Shown in pieces: positions 42,515-51,759 of a DNA stretch of 64,000 nt (positions are counted from its first letter, which is position 1; every line of letters starts with the position of its first letter). The position numbers were made by a program, and so were the translations under genes. Source of the DNA: Roseovarius sp. MMSF_3281 (GTDB lineage: Bacteria; Pseudomonadota; Alphaproteobacteria; Rhodobacterales; Rhodobacteraceae); contig NZ_JASHIM010000002.1 of assembly GCF_030733685.1 (NCBI RefSeq), positions 372,001 to 436,000 on the forward strand, written 5' to 3'. The notes below the pieces were generated by a model that was not told the origin of the DNA, did not search any database, and saw only the letters and a program-made list of their open reading frames with translations.

Positions 42515-43546
42515 ATGAAAGCCTGCGTGATTCACGCGGCGGAAGATGTCCGCCTTGACGCGCGTGACGAGGCCCCGCTCGGCCCCGGCGAAGTGCGCCT
42601 GTCTTTTGCCTATGGCGGCGTCTGCGGCTCTGATATTCACTACGCGGCACATGGCCGGGTCGGCGACTCGGTGGTTCGTGATCCGATGATTCTCGGTCAC
42701 GAGTTCTCGGCCACCGTCGCCGAGACGTACGCGGACGTAACCGGCCTCGCCCCCGGCACGAAGGTCGCGGTGAATCCCGCCTTGCCTTGCGGGGCATGCA
42801 TTTACTGCCGCGAGGGCCGCAGCAATCTCTGCGCCGATATGCGTTTCATGGGCAGCGCCGCACGGCGCCCGCACCAGGCCGGGGGCTTTGCGGAACGGCC
42901 CGTGGTCATGGCGTCGCAGTGCGTTCCCCTGCCTGACGCGGCCGATTTGCGCCACGTTGCGTTGGCCGAACCTTACGCAGTGGCGCTGCACGCGGTGGCG
43001 CTGGCCGGAAATATTTCCGGGCAGGTTGTCCTGATCACCGGGGCAGGCGTTATCGGTCAGCTTTTGGCGGTGGCGGCGCGGCGCGCGGGTGCCTCCGAGA
43101 TCGTCATGGCCGACGTTGTTCCCGAGGCACTGGACCGCGCGCAGGCCCTCGGCGCGGACCGGGTGCTGAACTCGGGCGATTCGAGTGCGGTGGCAAAATT
43201 TCTGTCCGAGACGCAGATACACGTGGCATTCGAAGCATCGGGCGCGCCGCAGGCGTTCAACCTTTGCACCGAGGCGCTGCGCCCCGGGGGCGCGCTGCTG
43301 CAGGTTGGTTTCCTGCCAGCCGCTGCGCCCCTGACCATGGCCAAGCTTTTGACGCGCGAATTACGCGTTCTTGGCACCTATCGCTTCGTGGATGAATTCG
43401 ACGAGGCCGTGCGCCAGATCGTGGCCGAAGAGGTCGACCTGAGGCCGGTGATCTCGGCAGACATGATGCTTGACGATCCGGGGGAGGTATTCCGTACCGC
43501 GCAGGACAAGGTGAACACGCTCAAAGTCATGGTGCATTTCGGATGA
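42515..43546 (+). CDS. Zinc-dependent alcohol dehydrogenase, L-idonate 5-dehydrogenase type
   Basis: A 343-residue medium-chain dehydrogenase. GGVCGSDIHYAAHGR (catalytic Zn Cys), LGHEFSATV and the structural-zinc loop CGACIYCREGRSNLC are all present, followed by the NAD site TGAGVIGQL near residue 175. Such enzymes oxidise L-idonate or related sugar acids/polyols. First gene of the rightward operon; its stop overlaps the next start by ATGA. Sorbitol dehydrogenase is the closest alternative. Confidence 0.85.
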   Translation: MKACVIHAAEDVRLDARDEAPLGPGEVRLSFAYGGVCGSDIHYAAHGRVGDSVVRDPMILGHEFSATVAETYADVTGLAPGTKVAVNPALPCGACIYCREGRSNLCADMRFMGSAARRPHQAGGFAERPVVMASQCVPLPDAADLRHVALAEPYAVALHAVALAGNISGQVVLITGAGVIGQLLAVAARRAGASEIVMADVVPEALDRAQALGADRVLNSGDSSAVAKFLSETQIHVAFEASGAPQAFNLCTEALRPGGALLQVGFLPAAAPLTMAKLLTRELRVLGTYRFVDEFDEAVRQIVAEEVDLRPVISADMMLDDPGEVFRTAQDKVNTLKVMVHFG

Positions 43547-44991
43547 CCGGCCTCGATACCCTGTCCCACCTCACCTACGATCCGGCGGCGCTGCGGATCG
43601 GCGCTGCGCATATCGGGATGGGCGCGTTTCATCGCGGGCATCAGCAGACCTATTACGACGATCTCGCCCGTGCGGGGCACCGGGATTGGGGTGTAGCGGG
43701 AATCAACGTCGCGCCACCGGATATTGCCGCTGTTCATGCCGCGCAGAACGGCGTCTACAGCGTGCTGGCCGAAGATCAGGATGATTGCACATTGCGCCGC
43801 ATCGGCACGCTGCGGCGGGCCGACGACCGGCCCGATCCCTGCGATCCGCTGTGGGACGAGATCGGCTTTGCGACGCTGACAATCACGGAAAAGGGATATT
43901 GCCACGTTTCGGGCAGTACCATGCTGGACACGAGCTCGGCCATCGCTGCCGATCTTGCCACGCCGGATGCACCGGTCACGGCAGTTGGCTTTCTCGCTGC
44001 CATGCTGGACCGGCGCCGCCGCAACGGGGGCGCTCCGATCACACTGGCGAGTTGCGACAACGTGGCGTCGAACGGTGCGCTGTTGCGCGGTGTGCTGACC
44101 GACTTCGTCGCGCGCACCCGGCCCGGGCTTGTCGGCTGGATCGAAGACAACGTGGCCTTCCCCGACAGCATGGTTGACCGCATCGTGCCCCGCATGTCGG
44201 GGGCGTCCGCCGACCGGCTTGCCAGAGCGGCGGGTAAGCCCGATGCGCTTGGCGTGGTGGGAGAGCCCTATCGCCAGTGGGTGCTGGCGGATCGCTTCGC
44301 ACAGGCGCCCCGCCCGCCGCTGGAAGAGGTCGGTGTGCAGGTCGTGCCGGACGTCGAGATATTCGAGTACATGAAGCACCGGATGCTGAACGGGCTGCAA
44401 TCCGCCTTCGCCGAACTGGGGCGCCTTGCCGGTCACGGCGCGTCGCACGAGGCGGCGACCGATCCCGCGCTGGTCGCATGGGCGCGTCGGTTCCTGGCAG
44501 CGCAGGCCGAGACGCTTACCTGCCCGCCGGGCGAGAACCTTGCGGACTATGCGGCAACCACGCTGCACCGTCTGGCCAACCCGACCATCGTTCACCCGCT
44601 CGCGCAGATCGCAAGCGATGCCAGCTTCAAGCTGCCCCAACGCATTTTCGCCCCCGCCGCGGACCGGCTGGTTGCTGGCAGGGATGTTGCCCTGCACGCC
44701 TCTATCGTTGCGGGCTGGATCGCACAGGCAGGCGACGCAACCCCGGATCGTTACGGCGTGACGGTCTCTGACCCCGGTGCGGCGCGGGTGGCAATCGCAC
44801 GCGATGCCGCCGGATCGGCGCGCGCGGTTGCAGATGCGGTGATCCGCGCCCCGCTTTTCCCCGAGGCCCTCGCGGCATCGGCCGTCTTCAAGGTGCAGGT
44901 CGCGGACTGGTTGGAGTTGATCCGTGCGGGCGACCCAGACCGGCTGCGCGCGCGCCTGCGTGATGACACGAGGAGCGATGCCCATGCGTAA
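43543..44991 (+). CDS. Mannitol dehydrogenase-family oxidoreductase (fructuronate reductase/mannonate type)
   Basis: 482 residues, NAD-dependent. The N-terminal GAAHIGMGAFHRGHQQTYYDD is the family's dinucleotide motif; LASCDNVASNG, EDNVAFPDSMVDRI and EYMKHRMLNG are core blocks. It reduces or oxidises fructuronate, mannonate or mannitol-like polyols. Coupled to the dehydrogenase before it and to the TRAP genes after it, which suits uptake and oxidation of a hexuronate or alditol. UxuB is the likeliest subtype. Confidence 0.85.
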   Translation: MTGLDTLSHLTYDPAALRIGAAHIGMGAFHRGHQQTYYDDLARAGHRDWGVAGINVAPPDIAAVHAAQNGVYSVLAEDQDDCTLRRIGTLRRADDRPDPCDPLWDEIGFATLTITEKGYCHVSGSTMLDTSSAIAADLATPDAPVTAVGFLAAMLDRRRRNGGAPITLASCDNVASNGALLRGVLTDFVARTRPGLVGWIEDNVAFPDSMVDRIVPRMSGASADRLARAAGKPDALGVVGEPYRQWVLADRFAQAPRPPLEEVGVQVVPDVEIFEYMKHRMLNGLQSAFAELGRLAGHGASHEAATDPALVAWARRFLAAQAETLTCPPGENLADYAATTLHRLANPTIVHPLAQIASDASFKLPQRIFAPAADRLVAGRDVALHASIVAGWIAQAGDATPDRYGVTVSDPGAARVAIARDAAGSARAVADAVIRAPLFPEALAASAVFKVQVADWLELIRAGDPDRLRARLRDDTRSDAHA

Positions 44992-45481
44992 GTGGTTTGG
45001 AGGACGCATGCCCGAGGAATGGGTCGGCGCCACGCTGATGACGCTGGTGGTGGCGCTGCTCGGCTTCCAGGTCTGCGCGCGCTACGGCTTTGGCCGCTCG
45101 TTCAGCTGGCTTGAAGAGGTCAGCCGTTTCGCCTTCGTCTGGGCCGTTTATTTCGGTTTCGTCATGGCCGCCGAAGGCGACCGGCATATCCGGGTGTCGC
45201 TCCATCTCGACATGCTGCCCAAGACTGCGCGGATTGTGATGCTGACCCTCGCCGACTGCCTGTGGTTGGTCTTCAATGCCGTGGTCATGTGGCACGGCTA
45301 CTTCTTCACGGTCTCGATGTTCGAGTTTCCCTATATCTCGCAGACCACGGGTATCAATCTCGTCTGGGTGCAGATGATCGTGCCGCTGGGGTTCCTGCTG
45401 CTGTCTATACGCGTGGTGCAGGTGATGGTCCGCCGCTGGACGCACGGCGAACTTCCCGAAGACAGCCGGCTGGGAGAGTGA
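44984..45481 (+). CDS. TRAP transporter small permease (DctQ type)
   Basis: 165 residues with four TM helices and the RFAFVWAVYFGFVMAAEGDRHI core of DctQ proteins. I choose the ATG at 44984, overlapping the previous stop region with AGGAG 9 bases upstream, over the in-frame upstream ATGs. It pairs with the large permease that follows after 2 bp. Confidence 0.85.
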   Translation: MRKWFGGRMPEEWVGATLMTLVVALLGFQVCARYGFGRSFSWLEEVSRFAFVWAVYFGFVMAAEGDRHIRVSLHLDMLPKTARIVMLTLADCLWLVFNAVVMWHGYFFTVSMFEFPYISQTTGINLVWVQMIVPLGFLLLSIRVVQVMVRRWTHGELPEDSRLGE

Positions 45482-45483
45482 CC

Positions 45484-46776
45484 ATGGACCCGACGCTCGC
45501 CCTTACCTTGTCTTTCATTGTCTTCCTGATGATCGGGGTGCCGGTGGGCATCTCCATCGGCCTCGCCGCGGTCATATCCATGACCATGGTCGGCCTGCCG
45601 ATGTCCTATCTTGTGCAGACCGCTTATAGCGCGGTGGACGAGTTCACGATCATCGCCGTGCCGATGTTCATTCTCGCGGGCACGCTGATGGAAAAGGGCG
45701 GTCTGACCGAAAGGCTGATCGGTTTTTCCCGTGCCATCGTCGGCCCCGCGCCGGGTGGGCTGGCTACGGTGACCATCGTGGCCTGTACCTTTTTTGCCGC
45801 GATCTCGGGCTCGGGGCCGGCCACCACGGCGGCAATCGGTTCGATCATGATCCCTGCGATGATCAAGGACGGCTACGGCCGCGGTTTCGGCGCGGCGATC
45901 ACCTCGTCGGCGGGCGGTATCGGGGTGGTCATCCCCCCGTCGATCCCGATGATCATCTACGGCATCACCTCGGAAACCTCGATCAGCGCGCTGTTCGTTG
46001 CCGGCGTGATCCCCGGCCTGCTGCTGGCGCTGGCGCTGTTCGGCACGAGCGCGGTCATCAGCCGAAGGCGGGGCTATTCGTCCGAGGCCATCGGTACGCG
46101 CAGCCTGCGCACCATCGGTTGCGCGGCATGGGAGGCGAAGTGGGCGCTTTTCGCGCCGGTGCTGATCCTGGGCGGTATCTACGGCGGCATCTTCACGGTG
46201 ACCGAGGCGTCGGTGGTCGCGGTGCTTTATGCGCTTTTCGTGGGCATCTTTGTCTACCGCGAGATCACGTTCACCAACTTTACCGACGCGACGATCTATG
46301 CCACCCGGATCACCGGCACGGTGATGTTGGTGCTGGTCACGGGCCGGATCATCGGGCGGCTGCTGTCGATCCTGCAGATTCCGCAGCTGGTTTCGGGTTT
46401 CCTGATCGATACCGTGTCAAGCCCGGTCGCGCTGATCCTCGTGATCCTTCTCTTGCTGGTGTTCATCGGCATGTGGATGGAGACACTGACACAGATCATC
46501 ATCCTGACGCCGCTTCTGCTGCCCGTGGTCACCAGCGTCGGGATCGATCCGATCCAGTTCGGCATCATTTTCGTGATTGCCTGCGAGATCGGTTATTCGA
46601 CGCCCCCGCTTGGTGTGAACCTTTTCGTGGCATCCGAGATCGGGCGCACCTCTGTCGAGCGGGTCAGCAAGGCCAGCTTGCCGTTCCTGGGTGCCGAGAT
46701 CGCCGTGATGATCCTCGTCGCCTTCGTTCCCGGACTGACGCTCTGGTTGCCGCGTCTGCTGGGATTCATCAACTGA
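45484..46776 (+). CDS. TRAP transporter large permease (DctM type)
   Basis: 430 residues, about twelve TM helices. Family blocks: FAAISGSGPATTAAIGSIMIPAM near residue 105, SSAGGIGVVIPPSIPMIIYG near 142, and EIGYSTPPLGVNLFVAS near 370. It is the secondary-transport subunit of a sodium-driven TRAP system. The ATG at 45484 follows GGGAGAG. The open frame continues upstream inside the small permease gene, but that extension is out of register with any family. Confidence 0.92.
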   Translation: MDPTLALTLSFIVFLMIGVPVGISIGLAAVISMTMVGLPMSYLVQTAYSAVDEFTIIAVPMFILAGTLMEKGGLTERLIGFSRAIVGPAPGGLATVTIVACTFFAAISGSGPATTAAIGSIMIPAMIKDGYGRGFGAAITSSAGGIGVVIPPSIPMIIYGITSETSISALFVAGVIPGLLLALALFGTSAVISRRRGYSSEAIGTRSLRTIGCAAWEAKWALFAPVLILGGIYGGIFTVTEASVVAVLYALFVGIFVYREITFTNFTDATIYATRITGTVMLVLVTGRIIGRLLSILQIPQLVSGFLIDTVSSPVALILVILLLLVFIGMWMETLTQIIILTPLLLPVVTSVGIDPIQFGIIFVIACEIGYSTPPLGVNLFVASEIGRTSVERVSKASLPFLGAEIAVMILVAFVPGLTLWLPRLLGFIN

Positions 46777-46801
46777 GCAGCCACCAGAGGGAGGAGACCC
46801 C

Positions 46802-47812
46802 ATGACATCCATGCTGAAACTCGGTACCGCACTCGCGCTTATGCTTGCCGCGAATGCTGCTGCCGCGCAGGACTACACCATGCGCCTGTCGCATGGCGAC
46901 AACGAGAACAACCCGACCCACAAGGGCGCGGTGAAGTTCGAAGAACTGGTCGAGGAATATTCCGACGGTCGCATCGACGTACAGATCTTCCCATCGAACC
47001 AGCTTGGCTCGGAGCAGGAGGTCGCACAGGCATTGCGCACGGGTTCGATCGAAAGTGAAATCCTTTACACTGGCAACCTTGTGCCGCTGGCGCCTTCCGT
47101 GGGCGTGATGATGCTGCCCTATGCCTTCACCTCCACCGATCAGGCGCATGCCGCCATGGATGCCCTTAAAGAGCCACTGAACGAGCGTCTGCCGCAAGAG
47201 GCCGGCGTGCGTATCCTGGGCTACTTCGAAAAGGGTTTCCGCGTTCTTACCAACGGTGAACGCGAGGTAAAGACACTCGATGACCTGCAGGGGCTCAAAA
47301 TCCGCGTGTCGAAGAACAACATCGCGATCGAGACCTTCAAGTCCTGGGGTCTGGACCCGGTGCCGATGGCCTGGGCCGAGGTGTTCCCGGCGCTTCAACA
47401 GGGTGTGATCGACGGGCAGGAGAACCCCTACACCACCGCGATTTCATCCAAGTTCTACGAGGTGCAGGACTACATCACCGAAATCCACTACTTGATCTGG
47501 TCGGGTCCGATCATCGTGTCCGAACGGTTCTATCAAGGGCTTCCGGAAGATCTTCAGGACGTTCTGAACCGTGCCGGTGAAGAGGCCGCACAGTATGAGC
47601 GCAAGGTCTCTGCCGAAGGGACCGAGGCCGCGAAGAAAGAACTCGTGGATCTTGGCATGACCCTCAGCGGCGCGCCCGAAGACGAAGAGAAATGGCAGGA
47701 GGCCGCACAGGCACTCTGGCCGGAATTCTCAGACGACATCGGCGGCCAGGAATGGGTCGACGAGGCGACGCAGATCATGAACGAGGCAATGTCCAGCGAC
47801 CTGTCGCAATAA
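46802..47812 (+). CDS. TRAP substrate-binding protein (DctP type)
   Basis: 336 residues with signal peptide MTSMLKLGTALALMLAANAAAAQ. DctP-type periplasmic receptor; FPSNQLGSEQEVAQALRTGSIE and the Arg-containing LKIRVSKNN (carboxylate-binding Arg at the usual LR(V) site) are visible. The genes before it make a sugar acid the probable ligand. Strong ribosome-binding site (GGGAGGAGA). Last gene of the operon. Confidence 0.93.
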   Translation: MTSMLKLGTALALMLAANAAAAQDYTMRLSHGDNENNPTHKGAVKFEELVEEYSDGRIDVQIFPSNQLGSEQEVAQALRTGSIESEILYTGNLVPLAPSVGVMMLPYAFTSTDQAHAAMDALKEPLNERLPQEAGVRILGYFEKGFRVLTNGEREVKTLDDLQGLKIRVSKNNIAIETFKSWGLDPVPMAWAEVFPALQQGVIDGQENPYTTAISSKFYEVQDYITEIHYLIWSGPIIVSERFYQGLPEDLQDVLNRAGEEAAQYERKVSAEGTEAAKKELVDLGMTLSGAPEDEEKWQEAAQALWPEFSDDIGGQEWVDEATQIMNEAMSSDLSQ

Positions 47813-47830
47813 CACCGCCCCCTGTGGCCT

Positions 47831-47846
47831 GGCCGGGGCACCGGCC
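47831..47846. terminator. GC-rich hairpin between convergent genes
   Basis: GGCCGG-GGCA-CCGGCC, 18 bp after the TRAP receptor stop and between it and the convergent HugZ-like gene. No T tract follows immediately (GGGCATGCC), so termination is plausible but not certain. Confidence 0.4.
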
Positions 47847-47933
47847 GGGCATGCCGTTTCCGGCGACGCCTCGCGCTGCTGATCGTATGGACCGCCTTTC
47901 TTGTTTCCGGGGTATCCATACGACCCGGCCTGT

Positions 47934-48671
47934 TCACCCCAGCAGAAGCAGCTCGCCGGGCGTCGTGACACGCCTTGGGAAAAGGATTCGTTCGAACCCG
48001 GTTTCCGCGGCAAGGTCCATGCCTTCGGGGTCAATCGTCGCCACGCGCCATGCCCCGCGGGTTCCCGTTGCCTTCGCGAGTAGCGAGGCGATCTTGTCGG
48101 GAAATTCCTGGAGATGTGCGATCAGGGTCTCTTCCTGCCGGACCAGTTCATCGGCACCGGCAAGGGATACCTTGAGGTCTTCCGCGCGCAGACCATCGGC
48201 ATAGCGGGCGGGGCCGCCATTCAGAAAGATATCCGAAACGTGCAGCTCGAACAGGCATGTATCCTGCAGTTCCAGGTACCGTTGGGCGCGAAAGAATTTC
48301 CGGCGGTAACGAGCCGCGGCACGGTTAAATCTTTCGCCCTTCAACAAACGGACCTCCCCAACCAGCGTGAGCCTACGGTCACGCAGCACGTCGGGCCCCT
48401 CCTGTGGTACCAGTGTCGCCGATATGCGCGCATCGGCCAGCAGATTGAGCGCATGATGACTCAGCCGTGAGGCATAGAAGACCGGCGTGCCGTCAGGCTC
48501 GACCGACAGGTTGGTAAGGGTGCTGTAGGGGAACCCCCTGTGCCGGTCGAGCGTGGCCAGCGCCATTTTGCGGCAGGTGCGCAACAGGCGGCGGGCAAGG
48601 TCGCGTGGACCAAAGGGCTCTACCTCCGCCTGTAGCAGCGGCTCGTCACGGAAGAGATCGATCTTTGCCAT
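47934..48671 (-). CDS. HugZ/HutZ-type heme-utilisation (pyridoxamine-oxidase-fold) protein
   Basis: 245 residues from the ATG at 48671 (AAAGGAG). It has the split-barrel FMN/heme-binding fold: TCRKMALATLDRHRGFPYSTL near residue 30, then VFYASRLSHHALNLLADARIS. A C-terminal domain follows. HugZ/HutZ proteins degrade heme taken up through the outer membrane, and the gene lies next to a TonB receptor, separated from it by repeat C. A generic FMN flavin reductase is the alternative. Confidence 0.75.
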   Translation of the reverse strand: MAKIDLFRDEPLLQAEVEPFGPRDLARRLLRTCRKMALATLDRHRGFPYSTLTNLSVEPDGTPVFYASRLSHHALNLLADARISATLVPQEGPDVLRDRRLTLVGEVRLLKGERFNRAAARYRRKFFRAQRYLELQDTCLFELHVSDIFLNGGPARYADGLRAEDLKVSLAGADELVRQEETLIAHLQEFPDKIASLLAKATGTRGAWRVATIDPEGMDLAAETGFERILFPRRVTTPGELLLLG

Positions 48672-48707
48672 TGCGGTTCTCCTTTCCCGGGTTTGTCGCT
48701 GGCTGAC

Positions 48708-48789
48708 GCGTTTCGCGAAATGCAGCCCGAAACCCAATCGTTGCTCGCGTTCCGCCTTTCTCCGATGGCTCGGGTCAAAGGCGGAACGC
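48708..48789 (+). repeat. Partial copy C of the double-hairpin repeat
   Basis: 82 bp keeping one arm of the first hairpin and the complete second hairpin (GCGTTCCGCCTTT ... AAAGGCGGAACGC). It lacks about 30 bp of the first stem. It lies between the HugZ-like start and the TonB receptor stop; orientation as copy B. Confidence 0.75.
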
Positions 48790-48858
48790 GTTATCGAAGC
48801 GGTTGTCGATGAAACCGGATCCCCGGGGCGATCGTCGGCCCCGGAGTTTTCACCTGTT

Positions 48859-50991
48859 TCAGAAGCGGGCAGTCAGCCCCGCGATGATCGTGCGCCCGCG
48901 CCCCGACATTTCTTCGTATCCCGCAGCACTGCCGCCGGGGTAGCCATATGCCTCGTCGAAGACGTTTTCGACCGTTACGAAGATGTCCGCCCGCTCGTTC
49001 AGCGCATAGCTGCCATAGAGATCGACAAGCGTGTAACTGTCGGTCTTCCGAGAGTAGGTGCCGTCGGGGTAGTTCGACCAGTCGAAGGCCACCTGCGCGG
49101 TTTCGCCGACATACCTGATCTGCGTCCCCACTGTCAGCCGCTCTTCGAACGCGCGAAAGCCCAGGTCCAGCGTGGCGGTATGATCCGGCAGCGACGAGGT
49201 CAGGCCGTTGCCCATCCCGGTGCCGTTGCCGGCAGGCTGATCGTCGGTGTCGTTGATCGCGAAACTCAGGTTGGTGAAGAACCGCCCGTTATCATAGCCG
49301 CCTTCGACTTCGATTCCGCGCATGGTGACATCGCCATCGACATTGACCCACATCGCCCGGTCGTAGGGATCGCCCGGAATCGAGACCAGATCGTTGATGA
49401 TATAGTTTTCGATCTGGCTGGCATAGGCGGAGACCTCGAACCAGAGCCGGTCGTTCTCGCGGAAGATACCGTGTTCGGAGTAAGCCGCATTCAGCTCGAA
49501 CGTGCGGCTGGTCTCGGGATCAAGGTTCAGGTTGTTGGTGATCCCGGTCCCGACGCCATCGCCGAAGGGCACCAATGAATAGAAGACCTCATGGGTGCTG
49601 GGTGGGCGGAAGGTATGGGCATAGCTTGCGGTCAACAACAGGTTGGGCGTGGCCTCGTAACTGACGCCGATATTGGGCAGGAACTTCCCGCCATCGCGCT
49701 TGACCCATTCATCCCCGCAGGACGGGCCGCCCGCCGGGCAGTCTGCCGTGCCGGCAGCATAGGGCGGCCGGTAGCCATCGATCTGCCAGTGGTCATAGCG
49801 CAGCCCCCCGAACAGGGTGGTGCGTCCGAAATCAAGTTCGGCATCGGCAAACATGCTGGCCTTGTCGAGCTTGCCCGGATGGTTGCCGCCCCGCATGGCA
49901 TGGGTCTGGAAATCGTCGCGGTTCCAGCTGAGGCCGTAGTTCAGCCGCAACTCGGCCCCGCTGGCAAGGGTCAACCGGCTGCGGTTCGTAAGCGACAGGC
50001 CATAGGTTTCTTCCTGGGTCATCCGCCCGGCATAGGAACCGCCGTCGCCTGGATACTGAAGCGTGGTATCGTTGTAATAGGCCGAGAATTCGAGTTTCAC
50101 CCAGTCGTTGCCGGGGTCGAATTCGTAATCCGCGGTCCATGTGGTGTTGTCGACATCCCATGTATAACTGGAGTTTGCGAAGGTGTTTTCGTAGGTCCGC
50201 ACCCCGAACTTCAGGTTGTGGGCGTCGTTCGGCGCGATTTCGACCTTGGCAAGGCGCCCTTTCGGGTCATTCACCGAGCTGCGGCTGCTGCTCAGCTCGC
50301 CACCGTCGCCCGTCGAATAATCGCCCTGGTCCGAGGCGGCATAGCCCAGAAGTACGTCAACATGGCCTTCTCCGCCGAAAAGCTCGTCGAAGCGCTTGCC
50401 GTATGCCACGAGGCCAGAGTGGTTATAGCCATTGTCGCCGAACTTCAGGCGCACCATGCCGCCCTGTGTCTTGCCGGGCATCAGCACGTCGTCGAGCGAG
50501 AGGGTTCGGAAGTTGGCCGAGCCGATCAGCGTACCGGCCCCCTCCGGGCCCGACACCACGCCACGCTGCACTTCGATGGCGCTTAGAAACTCGGGGTGTA
50601 CATAAACCAGGTTCCCGCCCGAGTTTTCGTGGCCGGCGGTGTTCTTGAAGTTCTGCGGCACCCCGTCAATCATGGAATTCACCCGGCCGTTGCCGGACAT
50701 GCCGCGAATGTTCACCTCGATACCGGGCTGGTTGGAACTTTGCCGTGTAAAGGCCCCGGGGACCGATTCGAGCGCGGTTTGCGGGTTGCCCGAATAGCGC
50801 AGGCTCAAGTCCTCCGAAGACACTTCGGAGGACGAGGTTTCGTTCTCGCTATTGAGCAGGATGGTGCCCAGTATGTCGTCCTCCGGGTCTGGGCCGGACT
50901 GAGCGTAAAGGGGAGTGAAATTTGATACGAAGCCACCGGTAACGATGGCAAGACATGGAATGCATCTGGGGATGCGCCACTTAAGCGACAT
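48859..50991 (-). CDS. TonB-dependent outer-membrane receptor, heme/siderophore type
   Basis: 710 residues: signal peptide (to about LYAQS 32), plug domain (about 45-170; NPQTALESVPGAFTRQSSNQ, RGMSGNGRVNSMIDGVPQ) and a 22-strand barrel. The C-terminus is NVFDEAYGYPGGSA...TARF, ending with Phe. TASYAHTFRPPSTHEVFY near residue 460 is a typical FRAP/NPNL-region pattern of heme receptors. It imports heme or a related iron chelate; the HugZ-like gene downstream supports heme. Divergent intergenic sequence (50992-51264) holds no clear Fur or Irr box. Confidence 0.88.
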   Translation of the reverse strand: MSLKWRIPRCIPCLAIVTGGFVSNFTPLYAQSGPDPEDDILGTILLNSENETSSSEVSSEDLSLRYSGNPQTALESVPGAFTRQSSNQPGIEVNIRGMSGNGRVNSMIDGVPQNFKNTAGHENSGGNLVYVHPEFLSAIEVQRGVVSGPEGAGTLIGSANFRTLSLDDVLMPGKTQGGMVRLKFGDNGYNHSGLVAYGKRFDELFGGEGHVDVLLGYAASDQGDYSTGDGGELSSSRSSVNDPKGRLAKVEIAPNDAHNLKFGVRTYENTFANSSYTWDVDNTTWTADYEFDPGNDWVKLEFSAYYNDTTLQYPGDGGSYAGRMTQEETYGLSLTNRSRLTLASGAELRLNYGLSWNRDDFQTHAMRGGNHPGKLDKASMFADAELDFGRTTLFGGLRYDHWQIDGYRPPYAAGTADCPAGGPSCGDEWVKRDGGKFLPNIGVSYEATPNLLLTASYAHTFRPPSTHEVFYSLVPFGDGVGTGITNNLNLDPETSRTFELNAAYSEHGIFRENDRLWFEVSAYASQIENYIINDLVSIPGDPYDRAMWVNVDGDVTMRGIEVEGGYDNGRFFTNLSFAINDTDDQPAGNGTGMGNGLTSSLPDHTATLDLGFRAFEERLTVGTQIRYVGETAQVAFDWSNYPDGTYSRKTDSYTLVDLYGSYALNERADIFVTVENVFDEAYGYPGGSAAGYEEMSGRGRTIIAGLTARF

Positions 50992-51264
50992 GGTCGTCTC
51001 CTGCGAGGATAAGGAATTTCGAAGCTTCCTGGATCGCTCGCTTGCGGCATGTGGCTCGCCGCAACACTGTCTCGGAGTACGCTGTTCGCCCGCGTAAAAG
51101 AGCAGAGTTCACAGAATTGTTCAATGCGTTATTGAGGTTATTGCCGGGTCGTGTGTCGAGGTTGACGCGATTGCCGCGTACCTGCAGCGCTGATCCGGTG
51201 CGGACAGTCCGGTGACGATCAGATCGCCGTGCCGGGTGAAACAAGATGGACCCTGTGCGAGACC

Positions 51265-51450
51265 TCAACCGTTACCGGCCAATCGGATATTGAGTTCGCT
51301 CACGGCCTTGAGCGCGCGCGACACCACCGCTGTTACGCTGATTTTCTTGGATAACGCGCGCAGAGCTGTCTGGGTTGCGGTTTTACCGTGCTTGATCTTT
51401 CCGCCCGGAAAGTTCCGGTGACCGGCATCCAGTGGATCGGCGCGACGCAC
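51265..51450 (-). pseudogene. Decayed Nudix hydrolase fragment
   Basis: The minus strand reads RRADPLDAGHRNFPGGKIKH then GKTATQTALRALSKKISVTA, which aligns with the Nudix pattern RRADPPDAGxWxFPGGKxExGExxxxAxxRELxEE. All catalytic Glu positions are altered: K, K, A, K and K in order. N- and C-terminal parts are missing. The changes leave the frame open but the active site dead, so it is a relic rather than an enzyme. Confidence 0.6.
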
Positions 51451-51759
51451 ACGAAAGACGCGTGCAGTCTAATCCCGTGTCGGAGTCAGCCGGTGCAGCG
51501 GGCAATGGTTCGAAATTTTTCAATCTCATCCGCCGATGATGAAGAGGTCGACAGCTATTTTGTCGGGGAAATCGCCGGGGCTGTGAAGCCGCCCGGAGGC
51601 CCATAAGGCGACAAGTGAACGTGCGGGGCAGAGGGGCGGCTTTGGTCCTGCTTGGAAGAAACCATATTTACAGCGGTTGGATGTTTCGTTAAGCTGAATA
51701 GCATTCATGTATGCTGAACGATAGGAGGTCGCTCATCATACGCAACAAGGGAGGACCTG
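51451..51759. other. Intergenic stretch before TAXI-TRAP operon, no gene seen
   Basis: Short frames only, none with a ribosome-binding site and family match. It probably contains the promoter of the TAXI receptor gene, whose ATG at 51760 has GGGAGG 5 bases upstream. No terminator or operator is convincing. Confidence 0.5.

Noticed and set aside
50981-51268. Minus-strand 95-aa ORF upstream of the TonB receptor, considered as HemP
   Set aside because: It lacks HemP residues and a ribosome-binding site; Asn-rich stretch looks like chance translation.
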